The translations under genes and the position numbers were made by a program. A stretch of 7,002 bases of DNA from positions 1-7,002 of the forward strand of contig USCJ01000070.1 of assembly GCA_900553215.1 (NCBI GenBank), given 5' to 3'. The DNA comes from an uncultured Collinsella sp. (GTDB lineage: Bacteria; Actinomycetota; Coriobacteriia; Coriobacteriales; Coriobacteriaceae). The notes below the pieces were generated by a model. It made no database searches. It saw only the letters and a list, made by a program, of their open reading frames with translations, and had not been told where the DNA came from. Below are positions 5,356-7,002 of the stretch, piece by piece (within the stretch, counting starts at the first letter, position 1; each line of letters begins with the position of its first letter).

Positions 5356-6101
5356 CATTTGACTTCACGGGCAAAACCGCGATCGTTACCGGCGGCACTC
5401 AGGGCATTGGCCTCGAGATTGCCAAGGGCATCGTTGCGGGCGGCGGACACGTCGCGCTCATCGCAAGGAACGCTGCTAAGGGCGAGGCCGCGGTGGCCGA
5501 GCTTGGCGAGGGCAACAAGTTCTATCAGCTCGATGTCGCCGATGCACCCAAGGCACGCGAGACCGTCGAGCAGATTTTTACGGACCTGCCGCAAACCAAC
5601 ATCCTGATCAACTGCGCTGGCGTCATCAGCACCAAGAAATTCGACGAGATTGATGACACCGAGTGGCGTCGCACCATCGACATCAACCTCAACGGTACCT
5701 TCACTATGATGAACGCCGTGTATCCGCACTTTAAGGCGGCCCATGCCGGCACTATCGTCAACGTGAGTTCCGTAGCGGGCAAGATCGGTGGCGGCCTGCT
5801 CGGCACAGCCGCCTACGCCAGCTCCAAGGCCGGTGTTAACGGTCTAACCAAGGCAGTCGCCAGGGAAGGCGGCAAGTTTGGCGTCCGCTGCAACGCCGTG
5901 TGCCCGTCACTTACCCTTACCGATATGACCTCGATTCTCTCTGACGAGAACTCTCAGCGCATCATCAACGGTATTCCTCTGGGCCGCGCCGCCCAGGCCA
6001 GCGAGCCTGCGCAGATGGTGCTGTTCTTCGCTTCCGACCTCGCCAGCTTCGTGAACGGCGAGATCGGCGACTGCGACGGCGGCATCGTCCTGGACGGGTA
6101 A
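5352..6101 (+). CDS. SDR-family NAD(P)-dependent oxidoreductase (249 aa)
   Basis: This is a classical short-chain dehydrogenase/reductase: a cytoplasmic Rossmann-fold enzyme that interconverts an alcohol and a ketone using NAD(H) or NADP(H). The cofactor loop TGGTQGIG is at residues 13-20 and NCAG at 87-90 (a variant of NNAG). The active site comprises N112 (INLNG), S140 (NVSS), Y155 and K159 (YASSK). The C-terminal DGG at 242-244 and the total length are normal. The ATG start is preceded by an in-frame TGA at 5331, with GGGGG about 8 nt upstream; the closer GGAG is only 2 nt away. It is followed by a terminator and a KDG-family permease, so a role on a sugar acid or keto-deoxy-sugar acid (as for KduD or gluconate 5-dehydrogenase relatives) is plausible. 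That is context only; the sequence did not strike me as a close KduD, and 3-oxoacyl reductase-like activity is possible. Confidence 0.92.
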   Translation: MAFDFTGKTAIVTGGTQGIGLEIAKGIVAGGGHVALIARNAAKGEAAVAELGEGNKFYQLDVADAPKARETVEQIFTDLPQTNILINCAGVISTKKFDEIDDTEWRRTIDINLNGTFTMMNAVYPHFKAAHAGTIVNVSSVAGKIGGGLLGTAAYASSKAGVNGLTKAVAREGGKFGVRCNAVCPSLTLTDMTSILSDENSQRIINGIPLGRAAQASEPAQMVLFFASDLASFVNGEIGDCDGGIVLDG

Positions 6102-6120
6102 TACCCCACGACGATTATTC

Positions 6121-6160
6121 GGCGACGGTTCCTGCGACTCGGGACCGTCGCCTTCTTTCT
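6121..6160 (+). terminator. Rho-independent terminator between the SDR gene and the permease gene
   Basis: The inverted repeat GGCGACGGTTCC (6121-6132) and GGGACCGTCGCC (6141-6152), with 11 of 12 pairs standard, encloses an 8-nt loop. It is followed by the T-rich run TTCTTTCT (6153-6160). It lies 19 nt after the SDR stop codon and 49 nt before the permease start, so it would either separate two transcription units or reduce permease expression by partial readthrough. Confidence 0.8.
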
Positions 6161-6196
6161 GACATAGGCGCGTGCGGCTACGATTCGCATGCATCC

Positions 6197-6212
6197 AAAG
6201 GAGATATATATG
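6197..6212 (+). promoter_or_regulatory. Strong ribosome-binding site fixing the permease start
   Basis: AAAGGAG (6197-6203) is followed by six bases (ATATAT) and ATG at 6210-6212. This is optimal spacing and fixes the start at 6210. An in-frame ATG at 6189 would place this site inside the coding region and has no comparable site of its own. Confidence 0.85.
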
Positions 6213-7002
6213 AGTGAATCGACTGCGGTGGAGGCGCCGGCGGCAAAGGAGCCGTTCTTTAAGATGTCCTCCATCCCGGGTGCCAATATTTTGGTGCCGC
6301 TTTTGCTGGGCTGCTTGCTCAACACGCTATTCCCCGACCTGTTCAAAACGCTCGGCAGCTTTACGCTTGGCATGACCCAGCAGGGTGCAGGCCCGCTCGT
6401 GGGCGCTTTTTTGCTCATCGTCGGTACGACGATTTCGTTTAAGAGTGCTCCTGCCGCCGCTGCCCGCGGCGCCATTATCATCGCCGTCAAGCAGATCGTG
6501 GTCGTTGCCGTGTCGCTGCTCATCCTTTATGTGTTCAACGACAACCTGTTTGGCATCTCTGCCATGGTGATGCTGGCCGCTTGCACCGGCGCCAACAATG
6601 CTATGTACGCTGGACTGATGGGCACCATGGGCAACGAGGCCGAGCGTGGCGCCGTCGCCATCACCACGCTGGTTGTCGGCCCTCCGGTCACGATGATCGT
6701 GCTCGGCGCTGCCGGTCAGGCTCCGATCGGCTGGTGGGCGCCATCCTGCCGATCGTCGTCGGCATTATTCTGGGTAACCTCTTCCCGAGCTTTAAGAAGA
6801 TGATGGCACCGGCACTTTCCGCCATCATCGTGCTCGTCTTCTTTGCCATGGGCTCGACCATGACCTTTGGCCAGCTCATTAATGGCGGTCTTCCCGGTAT
6901 TCTGCTCGGCGTGATCTGCTCGGTGGTCTTTGCAATTCCCGTCATCGCGGTTGATAAGCTCACGGGCGGTACGGGTGTCGCAGGTGCAGCCATTTCGAGC
7001 TG
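6210..7002 (+). pseudogene. kdgT: 2-keto-3-deoxygluconate permease (KdgT family), frameshifted and cut by the window edge
   Basis: This is an integral membrane carrier of the KdgT family, which in E. coli imports 2-keto-3-deoxygluconate with protons. From the ATG at 6210 the protein reads well for 175 codons: membrane segments near residues 25-45, 60-78, 86-108 and 116-140, then VGPPVTMIVLGAAGQAP, like the matching stretch of E. coli KdgT. At 6732-6737 homology leaves this frame, which runs into an unrelated tail and stops at 6801-6803. It resumes in the -1 frame from GTG at 6734 (VGAILPIVVGIILGNL) and stays open to the edge, including DKLTGGTGVAGAAISS, close to DKLIGGGDGTAGIAASS in KdgT. One missing G in the run TGGTGGG restores a continuous W-V-G. 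About 264 of the roughly 325 family residues are in the window. A real inactivating mutation and a base-calling error in a G-run are both possible; the unspoiled downstream frame argues for a very recent event or an error. Confidence 0.85.

Noticed and set aside
6189..6209. Earlier ATG for the permease
   Set aside because: It would translate through the strong AAAGGAG site at 6197-6203, which is ideally spaced for the ATG at 6210, and it has no ribosome-binding site of its own.

Overview
The window looks like a piece of chromosome from a high-GC anaerobic gut actinobacterium of the class Coriobacteriia, with Collinsella as my best guess. This rests on GC-rich coding sequence, the style of the proteins (a heterodimeric ABC exporter whose second half has a Gly/Met/Arg-rich N-terminus), and a mix of GTG and ATG starts. 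It is an inference from composition and protein style, not from a database match.

Positions 1-431 hold no gene I can call. A GC-rich hairpin (41-74) is followed by an AT-rich island of about 300 bp that is highly organised. Ten copies of the decamer RTTNNCATAA, all on the same strand, lie there, eight of them as four pairs with an exact 14-bp period. The four pairs form two diverged copies of a larger 137-bp unit. A perfect hairpin (374-409) closes the island and is the terminator of the operon to its right.

Positions 432-5103 are a compact minus-strand operon read right to left: a MarR-family regulator (GTG start), a 788-aa ABC exporter half-transporter and a 619-aa partner. The reading frames overlap by 4 nt (GTGA) and 1 nt (TAATG). 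The exporter is a heterodimer with one catalytic and one degenerate ATP site: the 788-aa subunit has Asp in place of the Walker B Glu and Gln in place of the H-loop His, and the 619-aa subunit has an LSQGQ signature. The 788-aa subunit also carries a loop of about 210 residues, predicted to be extracytoplasmic, between TM1 and TM2. The operon fits a self-regulated drug, peptide or lipid efflux system. The start of marR lies in a 15-bp inverted repeat that could be an operator, an RNA hairpin, or both.

Positions 5104-5351 are a divergent promoter region. On the plus-strand side there is a weak promoter with a LacI-type operator-like palindrome in its spacer, then a leader of about 100 nt that could fold to pair the ribosome-binding site and start codon of the next gene.

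Positions 5352-7002 carry a plus-strand pair probably concerned with sugar acids: a classical SDR oxidoreductase, a rho-independent terminator, and a 2-keto-3-deoxygluconate permease (KdgT family). The permease reading frame is broken by an apparent one-base deletion near 6732-6737, and the gene runs off the right edge.

The genes themselves are of known families. The parts most worth a second look are the hierarchical repeat array at 89-420, the marR start-site inverted repeat, the possible leader RNA before the SDR gene, and the kdgT frameshift.
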